Assembly: GCA_015075325.1 (NCBI GenBank)
Contig: JABTUP010000010.1
Location: 55,118-119,117, forward strand
Direction: 5' to 3'
From: Flavobacteriales bacterium
Lineage (GTDB): Bacteria > Bacteroidota > Bacteroidia > Flavobacteriales_E > Vicingaceae
DNA length: 64,000 nt
The notes under the pieces are model-generated. The model did not search any database and had not been told where the DNA came from. It worked only from the letters and a program-made list of their open reading frames with translations. The position numbers were made by a program, and so were the translations under genes. Positions 1-8,468 of this stretch are shown one piece after another. Position 1 is the first letter of the stretch; each line of letters begins with the position of its first letter.

Positions 1-970
1 TATTTTTTTCCATACCATTTTCGGTAACCAAAGTTGTTGCAATAGGAAAATAGGATTTGTAGTCGCGTTCAAACGAAAGAATATCGTATGTTTTTTGCTG
101 AAAAATTCTGCCTATCAGCATAAAAAATATTAAAGCAGCAAGTGAATCGAGGTAACCAGCTCCAGTATGACTTACAATTTCGTAAGTACTCCTAAAAAAT
201 AGTGCAAAAATTCCTAAAGCTATTGGAATATCAATATTAATGGTTTTGTGTTTTATAGCTTGGTAAGCCGACTGAATATATCCACTTGCACTATACAGCA
301 ATACTGGTAAAGAAAGCAAAATGTTGATGTATCCAAAAAATTTTGCAAAATGCGATTCTTTGATGCTGTCTAACCCAAAATATTCGGGCAAACTAATGAG
401 CATAATGTTTCCAAAGCAAAAACCCGCAACACCCAATTTAAAAATTAAACTTCGGTCGATGGGTTTCTTTTTGTCGGTTTTTATATCGTTTAAGTTAATA
501 GAAGGTTCGTAACCAATAGATGCTAATAATTCAACCAACTGACGTAAAGAAAGTTGATTGTGTTTAAAAACAATTTTAATTTCTTTTTTTAAAAAATTAA
601 CTCGCGAAGAATTAATATCGTGGTTTAGTTTGTATAAATTTTCTAATAACCAAATACACGAACTACAATGGATTTGAGGAATATAAAAGGTAATAACACT
701 GGTGTTTTCATCTTTAAAATCGACCAAAGTATCAATAAGTTGTTCACTTTCTAAATATTCAAATTTTTTTGAAAGGTTTTTTGGCGGAGTTATTCCTGGA
801 GTATTCTCTAGGTTGTAGTAATTACATAAATCGTTTTGATTTAATATTTCATAAACGGTTTTGCAGCCTTCACAACAAAAGTTTTTTTCATCAAAAAGAA
901 TAGGTTTTTCGATTAAAACTTCACCACAGTGGAAACAATTTGAATTAGAATTTGAAGAAGTTTTCAACAT
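1..970 (-). CDS. ccoI: CcoI/FixI-type copper-transporting P-type ATPase, N-terminal part (cut by window edge)
   Basis: Reading down from the ATG at 970, an open frame of 323 codons runs off the window edge. Visible in order are a Cys-rich N-terminal segment (C12, C15, then C32, C33, C36), a heavy-metal-associated domain with CSSC at 102-105, and several hydrophobic helices after about residue 175. This order is that of the CcoI/FixI copper ATPases, which export copper across the inner membrane for assembly of cbb3 cytochrome oxidase; the phosphorylation and ATP-binding domains would lie outside the window. It is divergent from an FNR-type regulator, a usual companion of cco genes, so oxygen control is plausible. 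The family call is firm for a P1B ATPase; the CcoI subtype rests on the double Cys-rich N-terminus and the neighbour. Confidence 0.85.
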   Translation of the reverse strand, partial: MLKTSSNSNSNCFHCGEVLIEKPILFDEKNFCCEGCKTVYEILNQNDLCNYYNLENTPGITPPKNLSKKFEYLESEQLIDTLVDFKDENTSVITFYIPQIHCSSCIWLLENLYKLNHDINSSRVNFLKKEIKIVFKHNQLSLRQLVELLASIGYEPSINLNDIKTDKKKPIDRSLIFKLGVAGFCFGNIMLISLPEYFGLDSIKESHFAKFFGYINILLSLPVLLYSASGYIQSAYQAIKHKTINIDIPIALGIFALFFRSTYEIVSHTGAGYLDSLAALIFFMLIGRIFQQKTYDILSFERDYKSYFPIATTLVTENGMEKN

Positions 971-1024
971 ACGAAGTTTCGCAAAATTTATATTAAAATC
1001 CTTTTAAAAACATGAATTTTATCA

Positions 1025-1032
1025 TATTTTTG
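1025..1032 (+). promoter_or_regulatory. Bacteroidota -7 promoter element for the FNR-type gene
   Basis: TATTTTTG matches the Bacteroidota -7 consensus TAnnTTTG and lies 24 bases before the ATG at 1057, inside the longer upstream reading frame. It therefore supports 1057 as the start. No good TTTG -33 box is seen at the usual distance. Confidence 0.45.
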
Positions 1033-1056
1033 TACAAATTTAGATTTTTTAAATTC

Positions 1057-1764
1057 ATGAAGAATAAACCAGAAAGTCCTCATTGTAGCACGTGTGGCTC
1101 AAGACACAAATCTGTTTTTTGTAGCATTGAGAGTGAAGAAGTTAAAGAAATTGACAACATTAAAGGCTGTAATTTTTTTGACAGAGGTCAAGTTATTTTC
1201 CATGAAGGCAATAGAGTTAACGGTATTTATTGCATTAATAAAGGAAAAGTTAAAATTTATCAAACAGGTTCTGAAGGTAAAGAACAAATCATACGTTTTG
1301 CTAAAGAAGGAGACATTATTGGCTATAGGGCTTTATTAAGTGAAGAGCCTCTTTCAGCTTCGGCTGCAACTTTAGATGACGCCGTTGTTTGTTTTATTCC
1401 AAAATCTCAAGTTTTAAAAATTATTCAAAACAACCCAAGTTTTAATTTTAAAATGCTAAAAATTCTTAGCCATGAGCTAGGTGAAGCTGCTAGAATTATT
1501 ACCGATTTAGCTCAAAAACCGGTTCGTGAACGTTTGGCAGAATCTCTTCTATTATTAAAAGATACCTTTGAATTAGACGAAGATAAAAATATTCAAGTAA
1601 AATTATCGAGAGAAGAATTAGCCAACATTATTGGTACTGCAACCGAATCGGTAATCCGTTTACTTTCTGAATTCAAAAAAGACAAATTAATTGATATTGA
1701 TGGTAGAAATATTAAACTGATTAATATTCCAGCATTAACAAGAGAAGCAAACATTATCGATTAA
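1057..1764 (+). CDS. Crp/Fnr-family regulator with FNR-like cysteines
   Basis: A 235-residue regulator with an N-terminal cyclic-nucleotide-binding fold (about 38-125) and a C-terminal winged helix of the Crp type (about 180-225). The N-terminus carries C10, C13 and C22, and C112 sits in VCFIP, the place matching the fourth cluster ligand of E. coli FNR. This makes an oxygen-sensing Fe-S cluster plausible, though C38 and C59 are also present and ligand use is a guess. The frame could start at 1012, but a -7 promoter box lies inside that extension and the start at 1057 gives a normal N-terminus. The divergent neighbour is a CcoI-type ATPase, so the likely regulon is microaerobic respiration. 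The last four bases overlap the convergent methyltransferase gene. Confidence 0.85.
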   Translation: MKNKPESPHCSTCGSRHKSVFCSIESEEVKEIDNIKGCNFFDRGQVIFHEGNRVNGIYCINKGKVKIYQTGSEGKEQIIRFAKEGDIIGYRALLSEEPLSASAATLDDAVVCFIPKSQVLKIIQNNPSFNFKMLKILSHELGEAARIITDLAQKPVRERLAESLLLLKDTFELDEDKNIQVKLSREELANIIGTATESVIRLLSEFKKDKLIDIDGRNIKLINIPALTREANIID

Positions 1765-2921
1765 TTCAATTCTGCTTTTTCGGTTACCATTAAAATTAGT
1801 TTGTCGTACAAATTTCTTGTAGCGAAAAGATAATTGTTACCTCCATCAGTTATTTTTAATTTCTTTTTAATTTGCTCTATGCTATCAGGAAAATTTCGGG
1901 TAGCAATGTTCGCTTTTTTTAATCCTAAGGTTTTAACCGATTTTTCGTTGTAATCTAAGGTGTTGGTTATTTTAAAAACTCTACCAGGGAAATTAGTAAT
2001 TAACTCGTTTGAAGTATATAAATGAGTATTTACAGCAAGTTTGTTTAATCCAAATTGTGCCGCAATACTTTTAAAACCTCCAGCTTTTAAAATCGAAGCA
2101 TTTGGTTCGTATAGGTAAGTTTGGGGTTCCGAAAAATCAACAAAAACAGTTGATTCTTTTTCATAATCAAAAACAAATGTGGACGTATTTTTGGCAATGT
2201 TTACAGCAATTATTTCAGGATTGTTATCTGCTGTTTTGTTAACTAAATACAACACTTCTTTACAATCGTTTTGTACAGAAACTATCCAAACTTTACTAAC
2301 CGATTTTAAATCGCTGAGGGTTTGTTTAATGTCTAGAAAAGGAGAAGTTTTTATTAAAACTTGTTGTGCAGTTTTGAGTAATTGCGGCAACAATTCAATA
2401 ACATTTGGAGTACATTCAGCTAATTTAAACACTCGTTTATTTTCATCTCTTCTACTTGGGTCGATGTAAGCCAAATCGAATGTTTTGGTGTTTTTTGATA
2501 AAAAATCTTCGCAACTAGTTTGATAACATTGTATTGGAGCATTTAACACTTCAAAATTATGTTGCACAATTTCAAACAACTCTTGGTTTTGTTCTACATA
2601 ACTTACTTCCAAAAACTGCTTTGAAAAGAAAAAGGCATCAACACCAAAACCACCCGTTAGATCTACCGCAGTTTTACCATTTACCAATTGGCTTTTGAAT
2701 AATGCAGTTTGCTCAGATGAACACTGTTCCATTGACAATCCAACGGGATAAACAATGGCTTTGTTTTGATAAAAAAAAGGTAGTTTTAATTTTGCCTTTT
2801 GTAACCCGTTGATTTGATTAAGGATAAAATGCTTATCCAATTCAGGGTGTTTGCTTAACATTAAAGCAATTTCTGAAAGTGGTTTATGTTGGTAGGATTG
2901 TATGAATTGTTGATTTGTCAT
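1761..2921 (-). CDS. Class I SAM-dependent methyltransferase, PG_1098/THUMP-like family
   Basis: A 386-residue protein with a glycine-rich SAM-binding motif I, DLTGGFGVDAF, near residue 88 and YIDPSRRDENKR near 155. Both are typical of the Bacteroidota family with an N-terminal ferredoxin-like part, a Rossmann methyltransferase core and a C-terminal THUMP-like domain. An RNA substrate is suggested by that C-terminal domain but is not proven. The start codon overlaps the stop of the upstream beta-propeller gene (ATGA, 2918-2921), so the two are co-translated. The 3' end overlaps the convergent regulator gene by four bases. Confidence 0.85.
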   Translation of the reverse strand: MTNQQFIQSYQHKPLSEIALMLSKHPELDKHFILNQINGLQKAKLKLPFFYQNKAIVYPVGLSMEQCSSEQTALFKSQLVNGKTAVDLTGGFGVDAFFFSKQFLEVSYVEQNQELFEIVQHNFEVLNAPIQCYQTSCEDFLSKNTKTFDLAYIDPSRRDENKRVFKLAECTPNVIELLPQLLKTAQQVLIKTSPFLDIKQTLSDLKSVSKVWIVSVQNDCKEVLYLVNKTADNNPEIIAVNIAKNTSTFVFDYEKESTVFVDFSEPQTYLYEPNASILKAGGFKSIAAQFGLNKLAVNTHLYTSNELITNFPGRVFKITNTLDYNEKSVKTLGLKKANIATRNFPDSIEQIKKKLKITDGGNNYLFATRNLYDKLILMVTEKAELN

Positions 2922-4432
2922 TCTGTATAATCAGAGGATTTTCCGATGATTAAATTGTTCTGATTAAATGCATAAAAGCTTCCTTTGAAATGAAAAGGAA
3001 CGGAAGTAAAATAAAATCTTTTTATGATACTTATGTCTTTATTAACTTGGAGTAACTCATTATTTGAATATAACAAAGTTTGAATATTATTATCATTGTT
3101 GTCGAAGTATTCCTTGAATATTTTAGGATTAACAATTTCTTTAACTACGTTTAAATCTTCATCAATTTGGTAGAATTTAACTTTACCCCAATTATTGAAG
3201 GCATAAGTTGATGCTTCAGACTCGTCTTCGTATGCAATCATAACTATTCCTGATTGATTTATTTTTGAGCTAGATACTAAATTTGAGTCAAATTCAATAA
3301 ATGTATTATTGGGTAAAAAACCTTTTACTTTGTAAAACAGCCTTTTGTTATATTGGGCTTTAACCTTAAAAGTTTTTGAATTAATATTAAATTGAATCAG
3401 ATTATTCTTTGTACGAAGGTAAATTAAGCTATCAACCTTAATGAAATCAATTATATACTCTTTTTTTGAAATGGGAATAGTATCTATAAGAAAAATATTT
3501 TGACCAGTAGTTTTATCATATTCAGCTATAAATGGAGAATTTATTTTTATATTGTCATTGACAAATAAGCTATGACTATTACTCCTGCCTAAGCCAATTA
3601 AGTATAGTGAAGAGTTAGATGAGAAAAGATGATATCCTGTCACATTTTTTTCTGGTATTTCTGATTTCCAAATCGTATTACCATTTTTATCCAAACAAAC
3701 CAAAAATCTTAAGAATGCTTGATAATAATGATTTGAATCAGCCTCTAAGTTTGAATAAAACCCATAGTATCTATTTTGAATTTTAGAAAAACTAAAACTA
3801 TTAAGTGAGTTCTCTGCTTCAAAATGCCATTTATAACCGTCTTTAATATTGAGTTTCAATAAACCTGAGATATTAAGTATTATGTCATTTTCTTGGTGAT
3901 AAATATCATTTGTAATTACAGCATTAGGTATCTCCTTATACCAAATTTCGTTGCCGTCTTCAAGATTAACACCAGCAAGATGTATTCCATCTGACGTTTC
4001 TGATTTATTAAACGTTAATCCATAATCTAATTTTTTATTTGGAATCACAATTCTCTGGTTTTTTACCCAAATATCTTTTCCAGTATTAGGATTTATTCGG
4101 TATGCTTTTGTATATGTGAAATAAAATATTTTATCATGATAGAAAATAATATTTTGGTGTTCAAATAATCTACTCCATTTCTCTTTTAAGGTAATTAAAT
4201 CATAGCAGACAACTTGACTCTTTACTACAAGATCGTTCGTTTTATAATGTGCGTAAAGATTATTGTTAATAGTATCTACAAAAATATTGTGAAAATTTTT
4301 AGGCATTTGCCTTACATCTCCATAAATATTAGTTTTTGACATGTAATCATACCCAATTATGACTTTTGTTGTATCTTCAGCTAAGGCTAGTTTAGTGAGT
4401 AAAATCGAAAATAGAAGGATTATTTTTTTCAT
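2918..4432 (-). CDS. Secreted PQQ-like beta-propeller protein of unknown function
   Basis: From the ATG at 4432 the protein has a Sec signal peptide (KK, then a hydrophobic stretch ending in LALA) and about 480 residues of repeated strands. Several W/Y-rich blade signatures of the kind LITLKEKWSR and NPNTGKDIWVKNQ are typical of PQQ-like or quinoprotein-type propellers. An in-frame ATG ten codons upstream (4462) would put charged residues before the signal peptide, so 4432 is preferred. It overlaps the downstream methyltransferase gene by ATGA and follows the DUF4159 gene on the same strand. No catalytic residues can be named; a periplasmic or surface binding scaffold is a guess from the fold. 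Confidence 0.6.
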   Translation of the reverse strand: MKKIILLFSILLTKLALAEDTTKVIIGYDYMSKTNIYGDVRQMPKNFHNIFVDTINNNLYAHYKTNDLVVKSQVVCYDLITLKEKWSRLFEHQNIIFYHDKIFYFTYTKAYRINPNTGKDIWVKNQRIVIPNKKLDYGLTFNKSETSDGIHLAGVNLEDGNEIWYKEIPNAVITNDIYHQENDIILNISGLLKLNIKDGYKWHFEAENSLNSFSFSKIQNRYYGFYSNLEADSNHYYQAFLRFLVCLDKNGNTIWKSEIPEKNVTGYHLFSSNSSLYLIGLGRSNSHSLFVNDNIKINSPFIAEYDKTTGQNIFLIDTIPISKKEYIIDFIKVDSLIYLRTKNNLIQFNINSKTFKVKAQYNKRLFYKVKGFLPNNTFIEFDSNLVSSSKINQSGIVMIAYEDESEASTYAFNNWGKVKFYQIDEDLNVVKEIVNPKIFKEYFDNNDNNIQTLLYSNNELLQVNKDISIIKRFYFTSVPFHFKGSFYAFNQNNLIIGKSSDYTE

Positions 4433-4476
4433 AAGACTAATCTTTGATTCAATCTGCGTCATCAGCGTTCTATAAT

Positions 4477-5142
4477 TTACTCACTAAAAGCATATTGCAA
4501 AATATTTGCCCCCATCTGCAAGGCTTTTCTTCTGTTTTCTTCGGTATTATTATGCACTTCGGCATCTTCCCAACCATCGCCTAAATCGCACTCAAAATCG
4601 TAAAAACAAACCAACTTGCCTTCGTAAATTAAACCAAAACCTTGTGCAGGTTTATTGTCGTGTTCATGAATTTTTGGCAACCCATTAAAATTGTATTTTT
4701 GATGATAAATAGGGTGCGAACTAGGTAATAAAACAAAGTCGAGTTCTGGAAACACTAATTTCATTTGTGGTCGGATAAATTTATCTAATCCGTAGTTATC
4801 AGAAATGTGTAGAAAACCACCAGCAATTAAATAATTTCTTAGATTTTGAGCTTCTTCGCTGTTAAAAATAATGTTTCCATGACCAGTTAAATGAAGATAG
4901 GGAAAATTGAATATTTCGGGGCTACCAACTTCAACAATGGCTTGTTCGGGATTGATGTTTGATTTTAAATTTTGATTGCAAAATTTAATCAAATTAGGTA
5001 ACGAAGTTTCTAAATTGGCATACCAATCGCCTCCGCCGTTGTATTTTAATAAAGCTATTTGAAAACTCGATTTTTGTGCTGAAACTTGATAGGTAAATAA
5101 CAACACAAGACCAAAAATTATATTTTTAATGAATTTATTCAT
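4477..5142 (-). CDS. DUF4159 domain protein, exported
   Basis: A 221-residue protein with an N-terminal signal peptide ending near VSAQ and one DUF4159 domain over nearly the whole mature chain (KYNGGGDWYANLETSLPNL, YLHLTGHGN, GGFLHISDNYG). The family has a class I glutamine amidotransferase-like fold and no assigned reaction. The gene start lies inside the end of rsmE (8-base overlap), so it is translated from the same message. Pairing with rsmE is, to my knowledge, common in Flavobacteriia. Confidence 0.85.
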   Translation of the reverse strand: MNKFIKNIIFGLVLLFTYQVSAQKSSFQIALLKYNGGGDWYANLETSLPNLIKFCNQNLKSNINPEQAIVEVGSPEIFNFPYLHLTGHGNIIFNSEEAQNLRNYLIAGGFLHISDNYGLDKFIRPQMKLVFPELDFVLLPSSHPIYHQKYNFNGLPKIHEHDNKPAQGFGLIYEGKLVCFYDFECDLGDGWEDAEVHNNTEENRRKALQMGANILQYAFSE

Positions 5143-5842
5143 TTAGCAAATTTATGGTGTGACAAGCAACAATTCCAGCAGTTTCGGTTCTTAATCTACT
5201 TTTTCCCAAAGATATTGGTTTAAAATGATTTTTTATAGCCAAATCAATTTCTTCTTTACTAAAATCTCCTTCTGGGCCAATTAAAACAAGTGTTTCTTTG
5301 TTTTTTGTGCAAACATCAACTAAATGTTTTTCTGTATTATCCAAACAATGAGCTATAAACAAGTTAGATTGTTTTGGGGTGATTTTAATAAAATCTTTAA
5401 AAGTGATGGGTTCGTTAACTTTTGGTAAAGAAGCTTTTAACGATTGTTTCATTGCTGCTATGGCAGTTTTTTCTAAACGGTCAGTTTTCAGCATTTTTCG
5501 TTCCGAACGCTGACAAATTAGTGGTGTTATTTCTGTAATTCCAATTTCAGTAGCTTTTTCAACAAACCATTCTAAACGGTCGTTGTTTTTTGTTGGAGCA
5601 ATGGCAATATGAATTGTTGCTTTGTTTTTTATTTCTTTATGAGAAGACAGAATGTTTAATTCACATTTTTTTGCATGTGCCTGTGTTATTTCAGCTTCAA
5701 AAAAATGACCATTTCCATCAACCAAATTAATTTTATCACCTGCATTTAGCCTCAAAACTTTTATAGCATGTTTCGATTCGGCTTCGTCGAGTATAAAAGC
5801 AGTGTCGGTTAAACTAATTGTTGGTGTATAAAACAATAACAT
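5135..5842 (-). CDS. rsmE: 16S rRNA (uracil1498-N3)-methyltransferase RsmE
   Basis: A 235-residue SPOUT-family methyltransferase that methylates U1498 of 16S rRNA. The N-terminal PUA-like part (HAIKVLRLNAGDKINLVDG, about 25-45) is followed by the trefoil-knot core with LVLIGPEGDFSKEEI near 185 and LGKSRLRTETAGIVA near 213, both diagnostic. The length matches the family. It heads a minus-strand unit with DUF4159, the propeller protein and the methyltransferase. Confidence 0.95.
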   Translation of the reverse strand: MLLFYTPTISLTDTAFILDEAESKHAIKVLRLNAGDKINLVDGNGHFFEAEITQAHAKKCELNILSSHKEIKNKATIHIAIAPTKNNDRLEWFVEKATEIGITEITPLICQRSERKMLKTDRLEKTAIAAMKQSLKASLPKVNEPITFKDFIKITPKQSNLFIAHCLDNTEKHLVDVCTKNKETLVLIGPEGDFSKEEIDLAIKNHFKPISLGKSRLRTETAGIVACHTINLLNE

Positions 5843-5872
5843 GAGGCTAAATTACACTATTCTATGGTCAAA

Positions 5873-5905
5873 AAAAAGGAGTAGAAAAAATCCTACTCCT
5901 TTTTT
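5873..5905. terminator. Rho-independent hairpin, A/T-flanked
   Basis: A 12-bp stem (AAAAAGGAGTAG with its complement) around an 8-base loop, between the stop of sppA (5946) and the start of rsmE (5842). On the minus strand it would end the sppA transcript. Confidence 0.7.
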
Positions 5906-5910
5906 AATAG

Positions 5911-5942
5911 AAAAGCAAAGCTTATTAAAAAGCTTTGCTTTT
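5911..5942 (-). terminator. Second hairpin directly after sppA
   Basis: A 13-bp perfect stem (AAAAGCAAAGCTT and its complement, loop ATTAAA) starting 4 bases after the sppA stop. With the hairpin at 5873-5905 it forms a tandem terminator. Confidence 0.7.
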
Positions 5943-5945
5943 GGT

Positions 5946-7724
5946 TTAATGAAAATCTATTTCGTAAGGCATTCTAGTCATGTAACCCGATTGAGTGGTC
6001 ATGGTTTGAACTTTTTGATAGTATTTGTAGTTTTCTCCCAAATACGTTTTTAAAATTTTTGTTTCAGCACCTTCAGTAATACTTAACATAAATTGTTCAA
6101 TTGGGTCTTTTAATTTTGGATAATCAACCAAGCTGTAAGAGTCTAATTTTGCTAAATCTTTTGCAATTGCAATAGCCTCATCAATTCCACCAATTTCGTC
6201 AACTAAACCAATTTTTTTAGCGTCTAAACCTGTCCAAACTCTACCTTGTCCAATGCTATCCACTTGTTCTTTAGTCATTCCTCTTCCTTCACCAACTTTG
6301 GTAATAAAATCATCATAAATATTTTCTACACCTATTTGAATAATATCTTTTTCTTCGGCAGTAAGTGGTCTAAACATGGTCATAATATCAGCATGTTTGT
6401 TGGTTTTAGCAAAATCGAAAGTAATTCCTAATTTATTGTTGAACATTCCTTGAGCATTAGGAATTACTCCAAAAACACCAATTGAACCTGTAATGGTTTT
6501 TTCGTTGGCTACAATTTTATTTGCAGCACAAGCAATATAATAACCACCCGAAGCAGCAACATCGCCCATAGAAACTACTACTGGTTTTACTTTTTTAGCT
6601 AAAACAACCTCTCTCCACATAACATCAGAAGCTAAAGCACTTCCTCCAGGAGAATTAACACGAAGAACAATGGCTTTCACATTTTCATCTAATCGAGCTT
6701 CTCTTATTGCTTCAGAAATGGTTTCAGAGCCCATGCTCCCATCGTTACTTTTGCCACTAATGATGTCTCCACTTGCATAAATAACAGCAATTTGATTTTT
6801 TGAAACATTTTCTTCTTTTTCAGGAGTAGAATTGTTGTATTTGCTTAATGAAATGTAGTTGATATCATCATAAGATTCTGCACCAACTCGTTTTTTTAAT
6901 TCATCTAAAAATTCATCTTTAAACGCCAATTTATCTACAAACTTGTGAGCTAAAGCATCTTTAGCAGTTTGAATTTTAATGTCATCAGCAATTGCATTTA
7001 GCTCTTCTATAGATATTTTTCTACTTTCCGATAAGTCTTTTAGCATGCTTCCCCAAGCTGTATTTAAAATAAGTTCCATTTGTTCACGGTTTGAATCACT
7101 CATTTTTTCCAACATATAAGGTTCAACAGCACTTTTAAATTTACCATGACGAATAATTTGCATTTCCACTTCTAATTTTTCTAACGCATTTTTGAAAAAC
7201 ATCAATTGAGTTGATAAACCTCTCATTTCAACCAAGCCTGCTGGGTTTAGGTAAATTTTATCCGATAAAGAAGCTAAATAATATGTACTTTGAGTATATA
7301 CTTCAGAGTAACTTACTATCCATTTCCCAGATTTTTTAAAATCTTTAAGTGCATTTCTAATTTCTTCGATAGACGCCATTCCAGTATTCATTGAAGTTAA
7401 ATCGAGGTAAATACCTTTTATTTTATCATCGTCTTTTGCTTTGGCAATATTTTTTAAGATTAAATCTAAACCTAAATTTTCATGAGTTTCGAATGTAGAA
7501 AAATCAATATTTTCAAAAGGATTGTTTGAAGTTCTATCTTTAATTGGGTAATCAAATTTTAAATGAAGTACAGAATTGTCTTTTATTTTAACAATTTTTT
7601 CAGAAGAAGAAGTTGCCGAAGAAATTAAAGTGCCTATTACAGCAAAAAAGATAATCATGGTAATAAAAAAGGTTACCAACATTGCCAACATACTGGCGAA
7701 CATAAATTTAAAAAATTGTTTCAT
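5946..7724 (-). CDS. sppA: Signal peptide peptidase SppA, 67-kDa type
   Basis: A 592-residue membrane-anchored serine protease that cleaves leftover signal peptides. One N-terminal transmembrane helix (about 8-35) is followed by two peptidase S49 repeats. The catalytic lysine matches K197 in KSAVEPY of the first repeat, and the nucleophile matches S392 in GDVAASGGYYIA of the second, the same split dyad as in E. coli SppA. The length fits the long form. A TACTTTTG box on the minus strand (7758-7765) may be its -7 element. Two hairpins follow the stop. Confidence 0.95.
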   Translation of the reverse strand: MKQFFKFMFASMLAMLVTFFITMIIFFAVIGTLISSATSSSEKIVKIKDNSVLHLKFDYPIKDRTSNNPFENIDFSTFETHENLGLDLILKNIAKAKDDDKIKGIYLDLTSMNTGMASIEEIRNALKDFKKSGKWIVSYSEVYTQSTYYLASLSDKIYLNPAGLVEMRGLSTQLMFFKNALEKLEVEMQIIRHGKFKSAVEPYMLEKMSDSNREQMELILNTAWGSMLKDLSESRKISIEELNAIADDIKIQTAKDALAHKFVDKLAFKDEFLDELKKRVGAESYDDINYISLSKYNNSTPEKEENVSKNQIAVIYASGDIISGKSNDGSMGSETISEAIREARLDENVKAIVLRVNSPGGSALASDVMWREVVLAKKVKPVVVSMGDVAASGGYYIACAANKIVANEKTITGSIGVFGVIPNAQGMFNNKLGITFDFAKTNKHADIMTMFRPLTAEEKDIIQIGVENIYDDFITKVGEGRGMTKEQVDSIGQGRVWTGLDAKKIGLVDEIGGIDEAIAIAKDLAKLDSYSLVDYPKLKDPIEQFMLSITEGAETKILKTYLGENYKYYQKVQTMTTQSGYMTRMPYEIDFH

Positions 7725-7821
7725 AATATTAAAATAAGGTTAAAGTATTTACTTTTACAAAAGTAGTTTAACAAAAAACGATGTATAACTATAAATACAC
7801 CAATGGTTAATGAATGGGGAT

Positions 7822-7849
7822 GAGTGGTGGGTAGTGAGTGGTGGGTAGT
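7822..7849. repeat. Two tandem copies of a 14-bp unit
   Basis: GAGTGGTGGGTAGT occurs twice head to tail in the sppA-folK spacer, about 33 bases before the folK start. It reads like a slippage-derived spacer and has no visible function. Confidence 0.8.
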
Positions 7850-7882
7850 GAGCCAAGTGAAAAGAAACCAGAAACAAAAAAA

Positions 7883-8365
7883 ATGAACACATTAGTATTA
7901 GGATTGGGCGGAAATAAAGGTGATGTTAAAACAACTCTTAAATTAGCAGAACAATTTATTTTAGAAGAGCTTGGCGAAATAAAAAGCATTTCATCAATTT
8001 ATAAAACCGCAGCTTGGGGAAATACCAATCAACCCGATTTTTTAAATATGGTGTTGATTTTAGATACAAAAGAAAAAGTAGAATTCTGCTTAAAAAAAGT
8101 CCTAAATATCGAACAAAAACTTGGTCGAATAAGAACCGAAGAAAAGTGGATTGAACGAACAATAGATATCGATATTTTATTCTATAATCAGCAAATAATT
8201 GAACATGATGATTTAAAAGTGCCTCATCCTTTTCTACATAAACGAAAATTTGTGTTGATTCCATTAAACGAAGTAGCTCCAAAATTTATACATCCAATAT
8301 TTAACACAAGCATAGAAATATTGTTAAAAAAATGCACAGATGAGCTTGATGTTCAGAAAGTTTAA
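7883..8365 (+). CDS. folK: 2-amino-4-hydroxy-6-hydroxymethyldihydropteridine diphosphokinase
   Basis: A 160-residue HPPK that transfers pyrophosphate from ATP to 6-hydroxymethyl-dihydropterin in folate synthesis. GLGGNKGD at the N-terminus and the family signature RTEEKWIERTIDIDILFYN near residues 85-103 (with the metal-binding DIDIL pair) are visible, followed by VPHPFLHKRKFVLIPLNE. The start at 7883 is chosen because the 15 codons before it are a low-complexity extension reading out of a tandem repeat and not seen in the family. Confidence 0.95.
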   Translation: MNTLVLGLGGNKGDVKTTLKLAEQFILEELGEIKSISSIYKTAAWGNTNQPDFLNMVLILDTKEKVEFCLKKVLNIEQKLGRIRTEEKWIERTIDIDILFYNQQIIEHDDLKVPHPFLHKRKFVLIPLNEVAPKFIHPIFNTSIEILLKKCTDELDVQKV

Positions 8366-8468
8366 ATATGAAAGCAATATATTGTATAAAAATTTTTATA
8401 TGTAAAAAGTAATGGTTATCATTGCAACCGAAAAACTAAACTAGATTTTAAAGAAAAATTCTATAAAA

